NCBI RefSeq assembly: GCF_032884065.1
Contig: NC_088867.1
Span: forward strand, 27,699,007 to 27,763,006
Reading direction: 5' to 3'
DNA from: Artemia franciscana
Taxonomy: Eukaryota; Arthropoda; Branchiopoda; Anostraca; Artemiidae
Length of the DNA stretch: 64,000 nt
Shown one piece after another: positions 22,136 through 40,815 of this stretch. A program made the position numbers and the translations under genes. The notes below the pieces were generated by a model. That model was not told the DNA's origin. It saw only the letters and a program-made list of their open reading frames with translations, and searched no databases. Position 1 is the stretch's first letter, and every line of letters begins with the position of its first letter.

Positions 22136-22794
22136 TTTCGATAAATGTATTTCGAAAAAAAAATAATCTGAATAGTGGGATATTTGAAAGATAAATATTC
22201 CAAATATGGCATTCGGTTCACAATATCTGCTGTCCAAGGTCTGGATGTTCATTTGGCCCTGTAGAATCATACATATAATCTAGTTTGAACCATCACAATT
22301 ATAATTCACTCCATTGAAAATGGTAACACAACTAGGCATGCTTGCCCCAGAACTTATATTTTGATACTTATTTGTTTTAAATGATAATGAAATCTCTATT
22401 CTATCCCTCCCCCAATATACTTAAGATACCTTTTCACCCTTTAAAGGTCTTTAAAGCATCATAGCGTATTCTAGACGAAGGATGACATAGTTTTCACCCT
22501 TTATAAAACAAGTGATAATTACAACTCATTTTATCGGCAAACCTGAAAAACTTATGCAGGCTTCAAATTTGAAGGTTTTTAACAAACTTAAACTTTCCTA
22601 TTTCAATATTTTCCTTTGTTTAACCCCCATCCACCCGATGTGTGATTTTTTAAAGGTGGTGGTAAAAACATTACAGATTCCGATCATGCCCTCGACAATA
22701 AGAAAATACTTCTGTTATAAACTGAAATAGTGAAATTTAGCTTTTACCGTTATAAATAAAGATAATTGATGCATCGACTATCGTCCTAATGGGT

Positions 22795-22940
22795 GCTCTT
22801 AATGTATCTCTTACCTTGTCCAAATTAAACTGATGCAAATTTGTGTCCTAAGTTTTTGAAAGGTTTTTTAATGTATCCCTTACCTTGTCCAAATTAAACT
22901 AATGCAAATTTGTGTCCGAAGTTTTTCAAGGTTTTTTTAA
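22795..22940 (+). repeat. Two-copy tandem duplication, period about 70
   Basis: The block TTAATGTATCTCTTACCTTG... through TTTGTGTCC(T/G)AAGTTTTT is repeated once with few changes. After it (22940-23300), T-rich sequence reuses words such as AAGTTTT and TTGT and looks like slippage-derived low complexity. Confidence 0.8.
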
Positions 22941-23554
22941 TTGATGTCCAGATTTTTTCTTCAGTTTCAGTTTTGTTGTATTATTTCCAATAATTTGCTA
23001 TTTTTAATACAAAGTTTAAAATCACATTGTTTGTAGAATTTTTCCACCATTTTCAATTTTTGTTGAGCGAAAACACAAGTTTCTAACTTTTGTCAATGAT
23101 TTTTTTTGCGGTTTTTCACTTTTGTCCTTAAGTTTTCAACGTTTTGTCAAGGTTTTTCGCTAGTTTCAGTTTTTTTCTAAGGTTTTCCAAGATTTTTGGC
23201 TTTTGTTCAAATTTTCTCGAACGAAAACATAATTTTATGATCTTTAGAGAGTTTTTAGTTGTTTTCAAGTTTTGTTCATCCAATTTCACGATATTTGGTT
23301 TCTTTAATTGATTATGGTGTATTTTTTCGTTTTATGGCTTACTGAATAGCAAAAGATACGTGTGGAGCTATAAAGTAATGTGTATATGCAGTTTTCATAC
23401 ATATGCTGACTTCCTTGATGATAAGTTTTCTGTTTTGAATCACGAGGGCGATGAATCCATTCACTTAGGTCTATAATGGCTCTTGAAAAATCAGGGCTAC
23501 AAGCCTTCCTATGATTTGATAATTCTGATTTCTGATAAAAGTATTAGTACACAT

Positions 23555-23870
23555 TTAGTATTCATATGCCTTTTCTCCAGTACGAAGTCTTTTATGATGC
23601 TCAACATGAATAACCTGCTTAAATCTTTTATCGCAGTAAGAGCATATGCAAATTTTTTGCCCCATATGAACTCTTATATATAAGGATAAATTGAAGTCTG
23701 ATCAAAGATTTTACTTTACAATTTGTAATTGTAAATTTTAAGCTTAATATGATTGGCAAAGTAAGTATTAAAAAAGAACTGTTTACCTAATATCTCGAAT
23801 ATACATGGTTTTCCTCCTATATGAATTATCAGATGTTTGTATAAGAGCCCTCCCAAGGGTCTCTTTTTCC
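23555..23870 (-). pseudogene. C2H2 zinc-finger relic
   Basis: On the minus strand one finger is nearly intact: CSYCDKRFKQVIHVEHHKRL, followed by RTGEKAYEY and a stop. The first Cys pair, the central Phe, the first His and the TGEK linker are at canonical spacing, but the second zinc-binding His is Arg. Upstream (about 23860-23800) a weaker linker-like piece reads HIGGKPC. This looks like a fragment of a multi-finger protein or a processed copy, inside a TMC intron. It is too short to place in a family. Confidence 0.65.
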
Positions 23871-24207
23871 TAAATTCTTTATTTTCTTATTTCTGAAATA
23901 GCTTATCTTTAATTATCTGATAACCCAAAATCATTTCAGCATTTTGTCCGCTGTTAGTGGGTAAGGGCCGGGTCAATCCTACCTCAACTTAATTGATAGT
24001 GCCAACTCTTCCTAATAATTCATGCAGGTCCTTAATTCGTATTTGTTTTTCTAGTTCTTCTTCTACTTGACTGAGATGGTCGTCATCCGATTCATTTCTG
24101 TAACTTATTTTGAGTCACCAGAGATTTTATCTATTTGTAAAAAGTGTATATATGTTGAATATACGCTGGTAAATTTGAACCAACCAAAAATTCGATTTCG
24201 GTGGTTT

Positions 24208-24737
24208 CAAACAGTTCACGGTAACGAACAACCCGGTAAGGAACGACCCGGCTAAATAGTAAATGAAACTCTAAAAAATATAATTTTGATACCAATAGTT
24301 ACAATTAAAAAATTGCACTTTAATGATGATTTTAGATATAAGTTTCATCAAGTTTAGTCTTACCCATCAAAAGTTACGAGCCTGAGAAAATTTGGCTTAT
24401 TTTAGAAAATAGGGAGAAACGCCCCCTAAAAGTCATAAAATCTTAACGAAAATCACACCGTCGCATTCAGAATATCAGAGAACCCCACTGTAGAAGCTTG
24501 AAGCTCCTATCTACAAAAATGTGGATATTCGTATTTTTTGCCAGGAGACCGATCTCAAATCGTGTTTATTTGTTATTTATGTTTTTTGTATTTTTTTTTA
24601 TTTCTTTTTCCCAGGGGTGATCGTATCGACCCAAAGTTCCTAGAATGTTACAAGAGGGCTCAGTCTAACGGGAATTAAAAGTTTTAGTGCCCTTTTTAAG
24701 TGACTTTCAGTTGAAAAAACTTGTTTTTCATTTGATT
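24208..24737 (+). mobile_element. Foldback element, internally deleted miniature (C2)
   Basis: Begins at a slightly altered head hairpin (CAGTTCACGGTAACGAAC) and follows the family consensus for about 495 bases to CCTTTTTAAGTGAC. It then jumps directly to the extreme tail, TTTCAGTTGAAAAAACTTG. About 1.2 kb of the middle and the whole tail hairpin are missing, yet both ends remain. The break lies at about 24704, with a base or two shared between the two sides. Confidence 0.9.
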
Positions 24738-28530
<3,793 letters not shown>

Positions 28531-28984
28531 TTAAATTAACTAAAAATGCTAAATAATACTTAAATTAAAATACTTTAAATTAACAAAACTTGAAATTTTT
28601 ATAGAAAACATGAAATAAACCTTTTAAGTCTAATAATTTGATTGCTTTTTAAATAATATGTAATTGTAAAACAGTCAATATTGATTTTTTTTTTTCGTTT
28701 CGACTCTTAGTTGAATGGATTAATAAATCTGGAAGGGTTAATAAGATGGGTTAATAAATCTGGAATGTCCAAGGACAAATAGTGTGGCACCTCTATATTA
28801 TTTCTGGGTCATCATAAAGAGTCTTATGTTTTCTTCTCGGACATAAAAAACGGATAATAAAGAGCTTACAAAACTGCTTGTAAATAAGATGGATGACCAA
28901 CTATTGATTTCTAGTAGTTTTTAAATCAATTAGTATTTTCTTGACCAAACTGAAATTTTTTAACATTTGAAGTTGACCAAACTG

Positions 28985-29440
28985 CGTCCCATTAGCGTTA
29001 GCTAGGTTAACCTCGGATTCTTTCGCGACCCATAAAGATATGTTTACCTCAGGAAATTCGCCAGACTCGTAATGAAAATTACCAAAATATCACTTATTTC
29101 ACGTTAGTTTAGCTAGCCTTCCTTCAATACATATGTGGATGAAAACATAATACGAACTAGAATTGATTCTTTAAAATGACAGTGAATGTTAAAGTAACAC
29201 GTGAAGGCGTCCATTAGCATTAGCTAGGTGGGTTTCAGGTTCATTCGCGATCCACATTAGCTTTATTTACATCAGGATTTGTAGCAGACTCGTAATAAAA
29301 AATTACCAAAATATCACATATTTTACGCGAGTTTAGCTAGCCTTACTTCAATACAAATGTGGATGACAACATCATATGAGTTAGTATTGATGCTAAAATA
29401 ACATTGAATGACTAAGTAACACGTATTCACTCGCATTAAC
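28985..29440 (+). repeat. Two-copy tandem repeat, period about 220
   Basis: Both units contain, in order, CATTAGCrTTAGCTAGGT, ATTCGCGA(C)CCA, AGACTCGTAATrAAAA, ATTACCAAAATATCAC, TTTAGCTAGCCTT and AAGTAACACG. They differ by many point changes, so the duplication is old. No coding potential. Confidence 0.8.
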
Positions 29441-29494
29441 TAAGCGTTGGAAACACGTAGTAACACCAGCCAGATGATGCTGATTAATTAAAAT

Positions 29495-31160
29495 TAAATG
29501 AAAAAAAACAAGTTTTTTTTAACGGAAAGTAAGGAGCGACATTAAAACTTAAAACGAACAGAAATTACTTCGTATATGAAAGGAGATGCTTCCTCATCAA
29601 CGCCCCGCTCTTTACGCTAAAATTTGACTCCTTCTCTTAACTCTACTTTTTAAAACAGTAAAAAACTTTAGCGTAAAGAGCGGGGCGTTGATGAGGAAGG
29701 ATCTTATTTCATATACGAAGTAATTTCTGTTCGTTTTAAGTTCTAATGTCGCTCCTTACTTTCTTGTTTTTTTTTAATTTCTGAACGTTTTTGAATCAAT
29801 GCATGTTTTGATTTTGGCTCTCCGCAGATGCATAATTAAAAAAAATTTGCATATTTATTTTTTTGCTAAATGGCTTTCTCGTAGTTTTGATCGAATGATT
29901 TTGAGAAAAAAAGGAGCTGGGGAGGAGGCCTAGTTGCCCTCCGATTTTTGGTTACTTAAAAAGGCAACTAGAACTTCTAATTTTTTTACGAATGTTTTTA
30001 TTAGTAAAAGATATACGTAACTTACAAATTAGCTTACATAGCGAACTTCTGTATTCTCATTTTTTTTTTACGTATACAAAGGGGTTCACCCCTTCGTCAA
30101 AACCTCGCTCTTTACACTAAAGCTTAAATTTTGTTCCAATTTCTTAAGAATGACCCCTGAATCACAAAAGCCGTAGAATATATAGTTGAAATTACTTAAA
30201 ATACTTTAGCTTTAAAAAGAGCGAGGTATTAGGAGGCGGTGAGCCCATCATATGCGTAATAATTTCTGTTCGTTTTAAATTTCAATGCTTCTCTTTACTT
30301 TCAGTTGAAAAAACATTTTTCATATTTATTTTTTCATTGTATTTTTTTAAATAGTGCTAGATAATCCTGCGCTCCCTTCATGCAAATTTTCTTCCCCCTT
30401 GACAAATTCCTCCAAGGAAAGTTCCCCCAACATATCCCCTTCTTCTCAACTCCTCCCCCAACTTAAAAATCCCCCTGAAAACGTTTGTACATTTCCAAAT
30501 AACCATTACTATATGCAAGCACTGGTCAAAGTTTGTAACTTGCGGCCCCTCCCACGGGGAGTAAGTCGTCCCCAAAGACATAGTTATGAGGTTTTTTGAC
30601 TACGCTGAATGAAATGGCTATCTCAAAATTTTGATCTGGTGACCTTAGGAAAACAATTAGCGTGGGAGGGGGCCTAGGTGCCCTCCAATTTTTTTGGTCA
30701 CTTAAAAAGGGCAGTAGAACTTTTGATTTCAGTTATAATGAGCCCTCTCGAAAGATTCTAGGACCACTGGGTCGATACGATCACCACTGGAAAAAAACAA
30801 CAACAAACAAACAAATAAACACGCATCCGTGATCTGCCTTCTGGCAAAAAATACAAAATTCCACATTTTTGTAGATAGGAGCTTGAAAATTCTACAATAG
30901 AGTTCTCTGATACGCTGAATCTGATGGTGTGATTTTTGTTAAAATTCTATGACTTATAGGGGTTGTTTTCCCCTATTTTCTAGAATAAGGCAAATTTTCT
31001 CAGGCTCGTAACTTTTGATGGGTAAGACTAAACTTAATTAAGATTATATGTGTAAAATCAGCATTAACATGTGATTTTTTTGATGTAGCTATTGATATCA
31101 AAATTCCATTTTTTAGAGTTTTGGTTACTATTGAGCCAGTTCGTTTACACGAACTGTTTG
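29495..31160 (-). mobile_element. Foldback element, complete copy C9
   Basis: The tail hairpin lies at the left (29507-29770) and the head hairpin at the right (CAGTTCGT TTAC ACGAACTG, 31138-31157). The usual GTAAGGAGCGAC segment next to the head is deleted (GAGCCAGTTCGTTTAC). The arms of the tail hairpin match well, with one side carrying AGGATCTT and the other AGGAGATG. Confidence 0.85.
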
Positions 31161-31259
31161 ATAGATCACTTCAGAGACACAAAACTTAAAATTAAGCAAG
31201 GGAGCAAGAGGGAACTCATTACCGTCCCTCTGAAGTTTGCTAAAGTTTCACTATTAATT

Positions 31260-33582
<2,323 letters not shown>

Positions 33583-33652
33583 CATGTGCTGAACTTTTCT
33601 AAAGAGGGCAATAATCAATGTATAAAAACTCAGAAGATTGAGCAGCATAACC
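33583..33652 (-). CDS. TMC gene, short membrane-segment exon
   Basis: 70-base exon after TATTTTCTAG and before ATG|GTGAGT. Its first base completes the Arg codon left by the exon at 40815-40561. It reads VMLLNLLSFYTLIIALFRKV then QHM, a hydrophobic helix with the NLLxxYTLIxALF pattern found after the YHPR-x-xLRxQLGR block in TMC proteins. It ends in phase 0, as the next exon requires. Although short, the double phase match and the motif make it convincing. Confidence 0.9.
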
Positions 33653-35324
33653 CTAGAAAATATTTTCAATTTAATCAGTAAAATTTGTCTTTAGAATTGC
33701 TCTACAATTAATTTTTTCCAATTTTTACTTCATTATTTTTCTGTGTCATGAGCTTCCTGAAAAAAAGCAGAAAAACCATAACACTGGAACCCTAACGTTA
33801 ATTCACCCTCACTCTGCAAGACACCTAACCAAGAAAGGAACTGGTGCCGTGCTAATGTAGCCCTATTGCAGACTCAATTTTGACGTTAAACAATTGTCGA
33901 AAGGACAATAACTTATTGATCATCACTGAAAGAGAAATTAATCAAAACTCTTAAGATTCGTATCGATTCTCCCATTTCTTTTGATAGTTTATGTTTCTGA
34001 ATGTAGTCACTACAATGTTGGTGGCACCACTAATATCTAATCCCTGTCGTCCCATGTTAATTCACCAAGAGATACAACTCTAATTAGTTTCTCATTCTGT
34101 TTGCTTCATGCCATTAGGGTTTATACTCCAGGAATCAAAATTTATGTTTTATCATTGAACATCTTTCTAAGCATGAAATCACAGGAATTTCTTACAATGA
34201 TATTCATTACAACACTTTTAATCAAATTTTAAAACATAGCTACATTTGATGAGCTCCTAGGGTTATTATTTTCTCAAGGGTCAAATCCTCCAAATAAAAA
34301 ACAAAAAAAAAACAAAGGAATAATGTTAAAAATTAGTTACAAACAGTCGGTAATATAAGTTTCAATCTTCAGTAATGAAGTTGTGTTTTAATACTTTTAG
34401 AGAAAACAAAGATATACCCACTTATATAGAGGATTTAAGTATTAGATTTCTGTATTTTCGTCTTTTCCCGTATTTTTGTTTATTTTTTTCTTATTCTTTT
34501 TTTTTATTTTATTTTTATCTTTGTCCATTAGTATTGACACTTTTTGTTATATATTGGTGTATAGCTTTACTTTATATCAGTTTGTTTTCTCTTTTTTCCG
34601 CATTTGAAATTGTTGTTGTATTGATTGGGCCCCCTACAAGCTCAGCTTTTGGGGCTATAATATCTGACGTATTTATTTTTCTTCCTCTGTTATTCTTTCA
34701 GTTTTATTTTTATTATTTTATTTATCTTTTTATAGTGCTAATAAAAATAAAATGAATTAATTGAAATTAAAATGAAAGTTCGATATCCCTATTTGTAATG
34801 GAGTAGTTTTTTGGGGAGCATGACTTCACGAACTTATTCAAAAAGGAAAAAAAAATTTGAAGTTCGGGTTAATGAGCACAAATTGTTTGCTTGCCCAGGG
34901 ATACAAAAGTGCTGACTGAAAAGAATTGTTAGCTAACGCTTCGCAGAAGCGTCTAAGCTGGGTAGGAAATACATAAAAAAATGATCCCACCTACTATGAA
35001 CGCATGTCCAAGAGGATTTTTAATAGGCCTTCCGAAGAATTCTGTTTGCGACTTTTCAGTATGCCTGCTAGCGCTGGAGAAAAAGGAGGGTGCATAGGCG
35101 ATATCATTTTCAGTAATCTGTAACTTAAGTCACGATTTCAGTTAGCGATTTATTCATTTCAAGTTGACTTCAGGTCATGTGTGTGGGGTTTAACACTCTT
35201 TGCGAAATTCTAATAAAATGTTTTCGCAATAAAAATTAGCGTTCTATTGAAACCGTATAACAGTTAATATTTCCAAACCTATAGTCAACCGGGTTGCTAC
35301 AACTGCAATTTAAATTGTGATTAA
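33653..35324 (-). other. TMC intron, T-rich segment
   Basis: No exon. The 34430-34760 part is strongly T-rich on the + strand and yields a long hydrophobic open frame (34375-34755) that I regard as compositional. GGCCCCCTACAAGCTCAGC... followed by an A-rich end near 34750 might be the 3' end of a retroelement, which I could not confirm. Confidence 0.4.
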
Positions 35325-36995
35325 ATAAAAAAAAAACAAGTTTTTTTAAATGAAAGTAAGGAGCGACATTAAAACTTAAAACGAACAGAAATTACTCCGT
35401 ATATGAAAGGGGCTTTTCCTCCTCGACACCCCGACAAGTTTTTTATTGTTTTAAAAAGTAGAGTTGCGAGAAAGAATCAAATTTTAGCGCAAGGAGTGGG
35501 GTGTCGAGGAGGAAAAGCCCCTTTCATATACGGAGTAATTTCTGTTCGTTTTAAGTTTTAATGTCGCTCCTTACTTTCATTTAAAAAAGCTTGTTTTTTT
35601 TATTTAATTTCTGAAAGTTTTTGAATTAATGCATGTCTGATTTTGGCTCTCCGTACATAAATTACTAAAATGAAATTTGCATATTAATTCTTTTTTTGGC
35701 TAAATGGCTTTCTCTTAGTTTTGATCAGACGATTTTGAGAAATAAGGGGTGGGGTAGGAGGTCTAGTTGCCCTCCAATTTTTCGGTTACTCAAAAAGGCA
35801 ACTATATCTTTTAATTTTTAACGAACGTTTTTATTAGTAAAAAAAACGTAACTTAAGAATTAACTTACGTAACAAACGTACATAACTTACGTAACTTACG
35901 TTACGTTTTATCCCAATTCATTAAGAATGACCCCTGAATCAGAAAGGCCGTAGAATAAATAGTTGAAATTATTTAAGATTTTTTTAGCATAAAGAGCGAA
36001 GTATTTATCTCCTCCTAAATACCTCGCTCTTTATGCTAAAGTATTTTTAGAACCCTTCATATGCGTAATAATCTCTGTTCCTTTTAAGTTTTAATGCTTC
36101 TCCTTACTTTCAATTGAAAAAACTTTTCATGTTTATATTTTCATTGTTTTTTTTATAGTAATACTAGAAAGTCCTGCGCCCTTTTCATTGAATTTCTCTT
36201 CCCCCATGAAATACTCCTCCAAGGAAAGATCCTCCCATATAGCCCCCTCCCCTGAACCCCACACCCAAACCAAAAAAATCCCCCTGATAACGTCGGTACA
36301 CTTCCCAGTAACCATTACTGTATGTAAACATTGGTCAAAGTTTGTAACTTGCAGCCCCTCCCCCAGGGACTGTGGGGGGTAAGTCATCCCCAAAGACATA
36401 GTTATTATGGTTTTCGGCTATGCGGAACAAAATGGCTATCTCAAAATTTTGATCCGTTGACTTTGGGAAAAAATGAGCGTGGGAGGGGGCCTAGGTGCCC
36501 TCCAATTTTTTTGGTCACTTAAAAAGGGCACTAGAACTTTTCATTTCCGTTAGAATGAGCCCTCTTGCAACACTCTAGGACCATTTGGTCGATACGATGA
36601 CCCCTGGGAAAAAAAAACAAAACAAAAAAACAAATAAACACGCACCCGTGATTTGTCTTCTGGCAAAAAATACGAAATTCCACATTTTTGTAGATTGGAC
36701 CTTGGAATTTTTTCTATAGGGTTCTCTGATACGCTGAATGCGATGGTGTGATTTTCGTTAAGATCCTATGACTTTTAGGGGGTGTTACCCCCTATTTTCC
36801 AAAATAAGGCAAATTTTCTCAGGCTCGTAACTTTTGATGACAAAGACTAAATTTGATGAAATTTATATATTTAAAATCAGCATAAAAATCCGATTCTTTT
36901 GATATATCTTTTAGTATCGAAATTCCGTTTTTTAGAGTTTCGTTTACTATTGAGCCGGGTCGCTCCTTACTACAGTTCGTTACCACGAACTGTTT
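35325..36995 (-). mobile_element. Foldback element, complete copy C10
   Basis: Tail hairpin at 35333-35598, head hairpin CAGTTCGT TACC... at 36972-36991. The hairpin arms share a set of private differences from the other copies: ACTCCGTATA opposite TATACGGAGT, and CTTTTCCTCCTCGACACCCC opposite its exact complement. The loop is short. No coding potential. Confidence 0.88.
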
Positions 36996-38153
36996 GACTT
37001 ATATTTTGGTTTGACGTGAGGCTATGGTTAGAGGGCTGAAGACTTGTCAAAATTCTAAAAATACTTTTTTAAAACTCAATTTAGAGATTTGGTTAGTGTG
37101 GATGTGGTTCACTCTTTACTGGGCTGCTGCTAATGCTGCAACTATTATGGGAGACATTAAACGTGCAAATTTGGTTTTCACCGATGATGATATAAATGAT
37201 ATAGTCTTTATCCTTCTAAGCATTTTCCACTCTTGGACTGAAATTAGATAGTTTCTTTTTTGGCATCGTATAAAACTGCAAACTGTTGGAACTATGACTA
37301 GGACAAAGTGGATTAGCCAAAATAGGCATGGAAAAAGAATTGCGTTGAAATAGGAGAATTATGGACTTTTGAATATTCTTTACGTTTGCAAGACAGGCAA
37401 AATGGGTCAATACCGACGGATTGATGTAAATCGACAAAAATCAAGAGATAAAAGTGAAGTAGAGAAAGCGGAAAGGATGTCAACAAAACACTAATAGAGC
37501 ACTAAGATCTCATACAGCACAAATAGTACTAATAGAGCACAAGGACAATAATACACTCTTTCGTTGTGAAAAAGTACGTTACCTTTGAATAATATTTTGT
37601 GGATCAATTTATTAACTTTTTTAAATACTGAAAAAAAGAGGAACACAAAGGAGAAATTCATAGGGACAGAAATAGGAAGTCTGTACATCGGTGGTTTTTC
37701 TTAAATTGATTGAAATTGATTATAATGCCGGCTGCTCTGCCTGCATTTTTTTTTTCGAAGCTGTATCCAACCCACCTCTGAAACAATTGCTTACGCACTT
37801 GTCTACGTTTTGAAATTTAGTTTTGGGGGAGCTGCGTTTTCGATCTAAAAAAAACTATGAAAGTCTCAGCTGTTCAAACTTAAAAACCATAAAAGGATCA
37901 CACCACTAATTCTTATCTTTTAAATATTTTTTTATAGTAATATATATTGCAGTGAAAGTACACAGTTAATGATTTTGCAGTAGACTCTGTATAATTTGGC
38001 TTTCTTTATGGTTCAACTTAAATAAATAATCATTGCTTAGAAGAAAGGGAGGAACCATAAATCGGACATGATGTGTTTCAGAACTCCCTTCATGACTATG
38101 ATGGACTTGACTTCTTGACGCGTTTCGGCTCTCTTTCATGCGTGTCAGTTCAT
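36996..38153 (-). other. TMC intron, no recognised feature
   Basis: No exon, RNA gene or repeat match seen between foldback copies C10 and C3. Confidence 0.45.
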
Positions 38154-39880
38154 CAAACAGTTCGTGGTAACGAACTGTAGTAAGGAGCGACACGGCTCAA
38201 TAGTAACCAAAACTCTAAAAAATGGAATTTTGATACCAATACCTACATCAAAAGAATCGAATTTCAATGCTGATTTTAAATATATAAGTTTCATCAAGTT
38301 TAGTCTTACCCATCAAAAGTTACGAGCCTGAGAAAATTTGCGTTATTTTAGAAAATAGGGGGAAACGCCCCCTAGAAGTCATAGAATCTTGACGTCATAG
38401 AATCACACCATCAGATAGAGCGTATCAGAGAACCCTACTGTGGAAGTTTCAAGCTCCTATCTACAAAAATGTGGAATTTTGTATTTTTTTTCCAGAAGGC
38501 AGATCACGGATGCGTGTTTATTTTTTTTTTTTTTTTGTTTTTTGTTTATTTTTTTTTCCAGGGGTGATCGTATCGATCCAGTTGTCCTAGAATGTTTCAA
38601 GAGGGCTCATTCTAACGGAAATGAAAAGTTCTAGTGCCCTTTTTAAGTGACCAAAAATAATTGGAGGGCACCTAGGCCCCCTCCCACGCTAATTATTTTA
38701 CCAAAGTCAACGGATCAAAATTCTGAGATAGCCATTTTATTCAGCGTGGTCGAAAAACCTTATAACTATGTCTTTGGGGACGACTTAATCCCCCACAGTC
38801 CCCGTGGGAGGGGCAACAAGTTACAAACTTTGACCAGTGCTCACATATAGTAATGGTTATTGGGAAGTGTACAGGCGTTTTCAGGAGGATTTTTTGGTTG
38901 GGGGAGGGGTTGAGAAGAGGGGGATATGCTGGGGGAACTTTCCATCGATAATTTTTCATGGGGGAAGAAAATCTCCATGAAGGGAGCGCAGGATTTACTA
39001 GCCCTATTTAAAAAAAAAAACAATGAAAAAATAAATATGAAAAAGTTCTTTCAGCTGGAAGTAAGGAGCAGCATTAAAACTTAAAACAAACAGAAATTAT
39101 TACCCATTTGAGGGGCTCACCTCCTCCTAATACCTCGCTCTTTGCGCTAAAGTATTTTTAGTAATTTCAACTATTTATTCTACGGTTTTTGTGATTCTGG
39201 GGTCATTCTTAATGAATTGGGACAAAATTTAAGCTTTAGTGTAAAGAGCGAGGATCTGACAAGGGGGCGAACCCCCTCATATATGTAATAAAAATATGAG
39301 GATACAAAAGTTCTTTACGTAAGCTAATTTATAAGTTACGTAAATCTATTACTAATAAATATATTCGTAAAAAATTAAAAATTCTAGTCGCCTTTTTAAT
39401 TAACCAAAAAATCGGAGGGCAACTAGGCTTCCTCCCCCGCTCTTTTTTTCTCAAAATCATTCGATCAAAATTATGAGAAAGCCATTTAGCCCCAAAAAAA
39501 ATGCAAATTTTGTTTTAATTATTCCTCTGCGGAGAGCCAAAATCAAAACATGCATTGATTCAAAAACGTTCAGAAATTAAATTAAAAAAAAAACAAGTTT
39601 TTTTAACTGAAAGTAAGGAGCGACATTAAAACTTAAAACGACCAGAAATTACTTCGTATATGAAAGAGGCTGCTTCTTCATCAACGCCCCGCTCTTTACG
39701 CTAAAATTTTTTACTGTTTTAAAAAGAAGAATTGAGAGAAAGAGTCAAACTTTAGCGTAAAGAGCGAGGCGTTGATGAGGAAGCAGCCTCTTTCATATAC
39801 GAAGTAATTTCTGGTCGTTTTAAGTTTTAATGTCGCTCCTTACTTTCAGTTAAAAAAACTTGTTTTTTTATTATTTAATT
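38154..39880 (+). mobile_element. Foldback element, complete copy C3
   Basis: Head hairpin 38158-38177; tail hairpin arms near 39594-39709 and 39750-39868, ending TTTTTTTATTATTTAATT. Close to C1 in sequence: both carry the CGACCA version of the hairpin arm, mirrored as TGGTCG in the other arm. A small internal duplication of GACGTCATAGAATC is present near 38391. Confidence 0.88.
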
Positions 39881-40560
39881 CTTACTAGCTCAAAGACCAT
39901 CTAGGGCAAGCTTCTGTTCTAAAAGTCATATTGAAGCATCCTTTGGCCTCACACTATAATTCTAGCCATTTTTATAATTTAAATCCTTGTATCAAAATAT
40001 ACCACACCCCCAAAAAAATTTTAAACACTTTAGTTTTGCCGTCTTAAAAAAGTAGAAAACATACGATATGCAGCGGCGGATACAGGAGGCCGGGGGACCA
40101 CGGCTCCCCAGGATTTTTCTAGTACCCTCTTTTCTTTTTTCTCTTTTTTCCCTTTTAAAAATAAACTTGTCAACTTGGTTATTTATTGGTGCCCTTGTCA
40201 CATACCCCCTCCCCCATGATTTTGCTCTAGATCCGCCTTTCCGATAGATCTTTTACTTAACGATTTACTCTTAACACTTCAAGAAACTTTTATTTTTTAC
40301 TATTTTGTCTTCGACCTCATTTTTACTTTCATGGTAAGAAAGTATTTCTTTTAACATATATATATCAAGTGTTGCCTCACAATGCCTTTTTCACGTATTT
40401 TTAAACTGAAGCTTCCCACTGACTGCAACCTTAAACCTCGTTTTGCTTCTACCAGCGAAAAAATAGATTTTTTTTGACACATTAAGAATAAAAGCCTCCC
40501 TAGTTTTGTAGCATTCATTTTTCCATATGCTAACAATAGAATAAAAACGGGTTAATTTAC
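39881..40560 (-). other. TMC intron between C3 and an exon
   Basis: Contains GCAGCGGCGGATACAGGAGG near 40070 and CTAGATCCGCC near 40228, which could be the ends of a small undetermined element of about 160 bases. Nothing else recognised. Confidence 0.35.
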
Positions 40561-40815
40561 CTTCCAAGCTGCCACCTCAAAGCTCGTCTAGGATGGTAGC
40601 CCTCCAGTAATCCAATTGCTTCAAAAACGTTGGGGTAAATCACCGTAATTGCTGACATAACAATCGTGATTTCATTCTGAATCCACCAGCCAGCACGTGG
40701 ATCAATTTTTTTGGACCTGTCAACTACTAAGACCACTATGTGTGCTGCAGCCACTAACAGCAAGACGATTAAAATATTGGAAATGCAGCGTTTTATTGTT
40801 AGTTTAATTGGCGTC
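40561..40815 (-). CDS. TMC gene, exon with two membrane segments
   Basis: 255-base exon after TATTTTTAG and before GGAAG|GTAAAT. It completes the Lys codon of the preceding exon and leaves two bases of an Arg codon. It reads TPIKLTIKRCISNILIVLLL, VAAAHIVVLVVDRSKKIDPR, then WWIQNEITIVMSAITVIYPN, VFEAIGLLEGYHPRRALRWQ, LGR. Two hydrophobic helices separated by a short exposed loop, the QNExTIVMS...PNxFExxGLLExYHPR block and the following basic segment are characteristic of the TMC family. Length and order agree with neighbouring exons. Confidence 0.95.

Noticed and set aside
34375-34755. 126-residue hydrophobic open frame resembling a membrane protein
   Set aside because: T-rich DNA always translates to Phe/Leu/Tyr. 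No splice context, motif or homology recognised.
38647-38850. Repeated open frame of about 67-71 residues containing PKSTDQNSEIAILFSVVEKP, present in several foldback copies
   Set aside because: Recurs only because the repeat recurs. Frames differ by stops and shifts between copies, and composition is that of the C-rich block. It is not a transposase.
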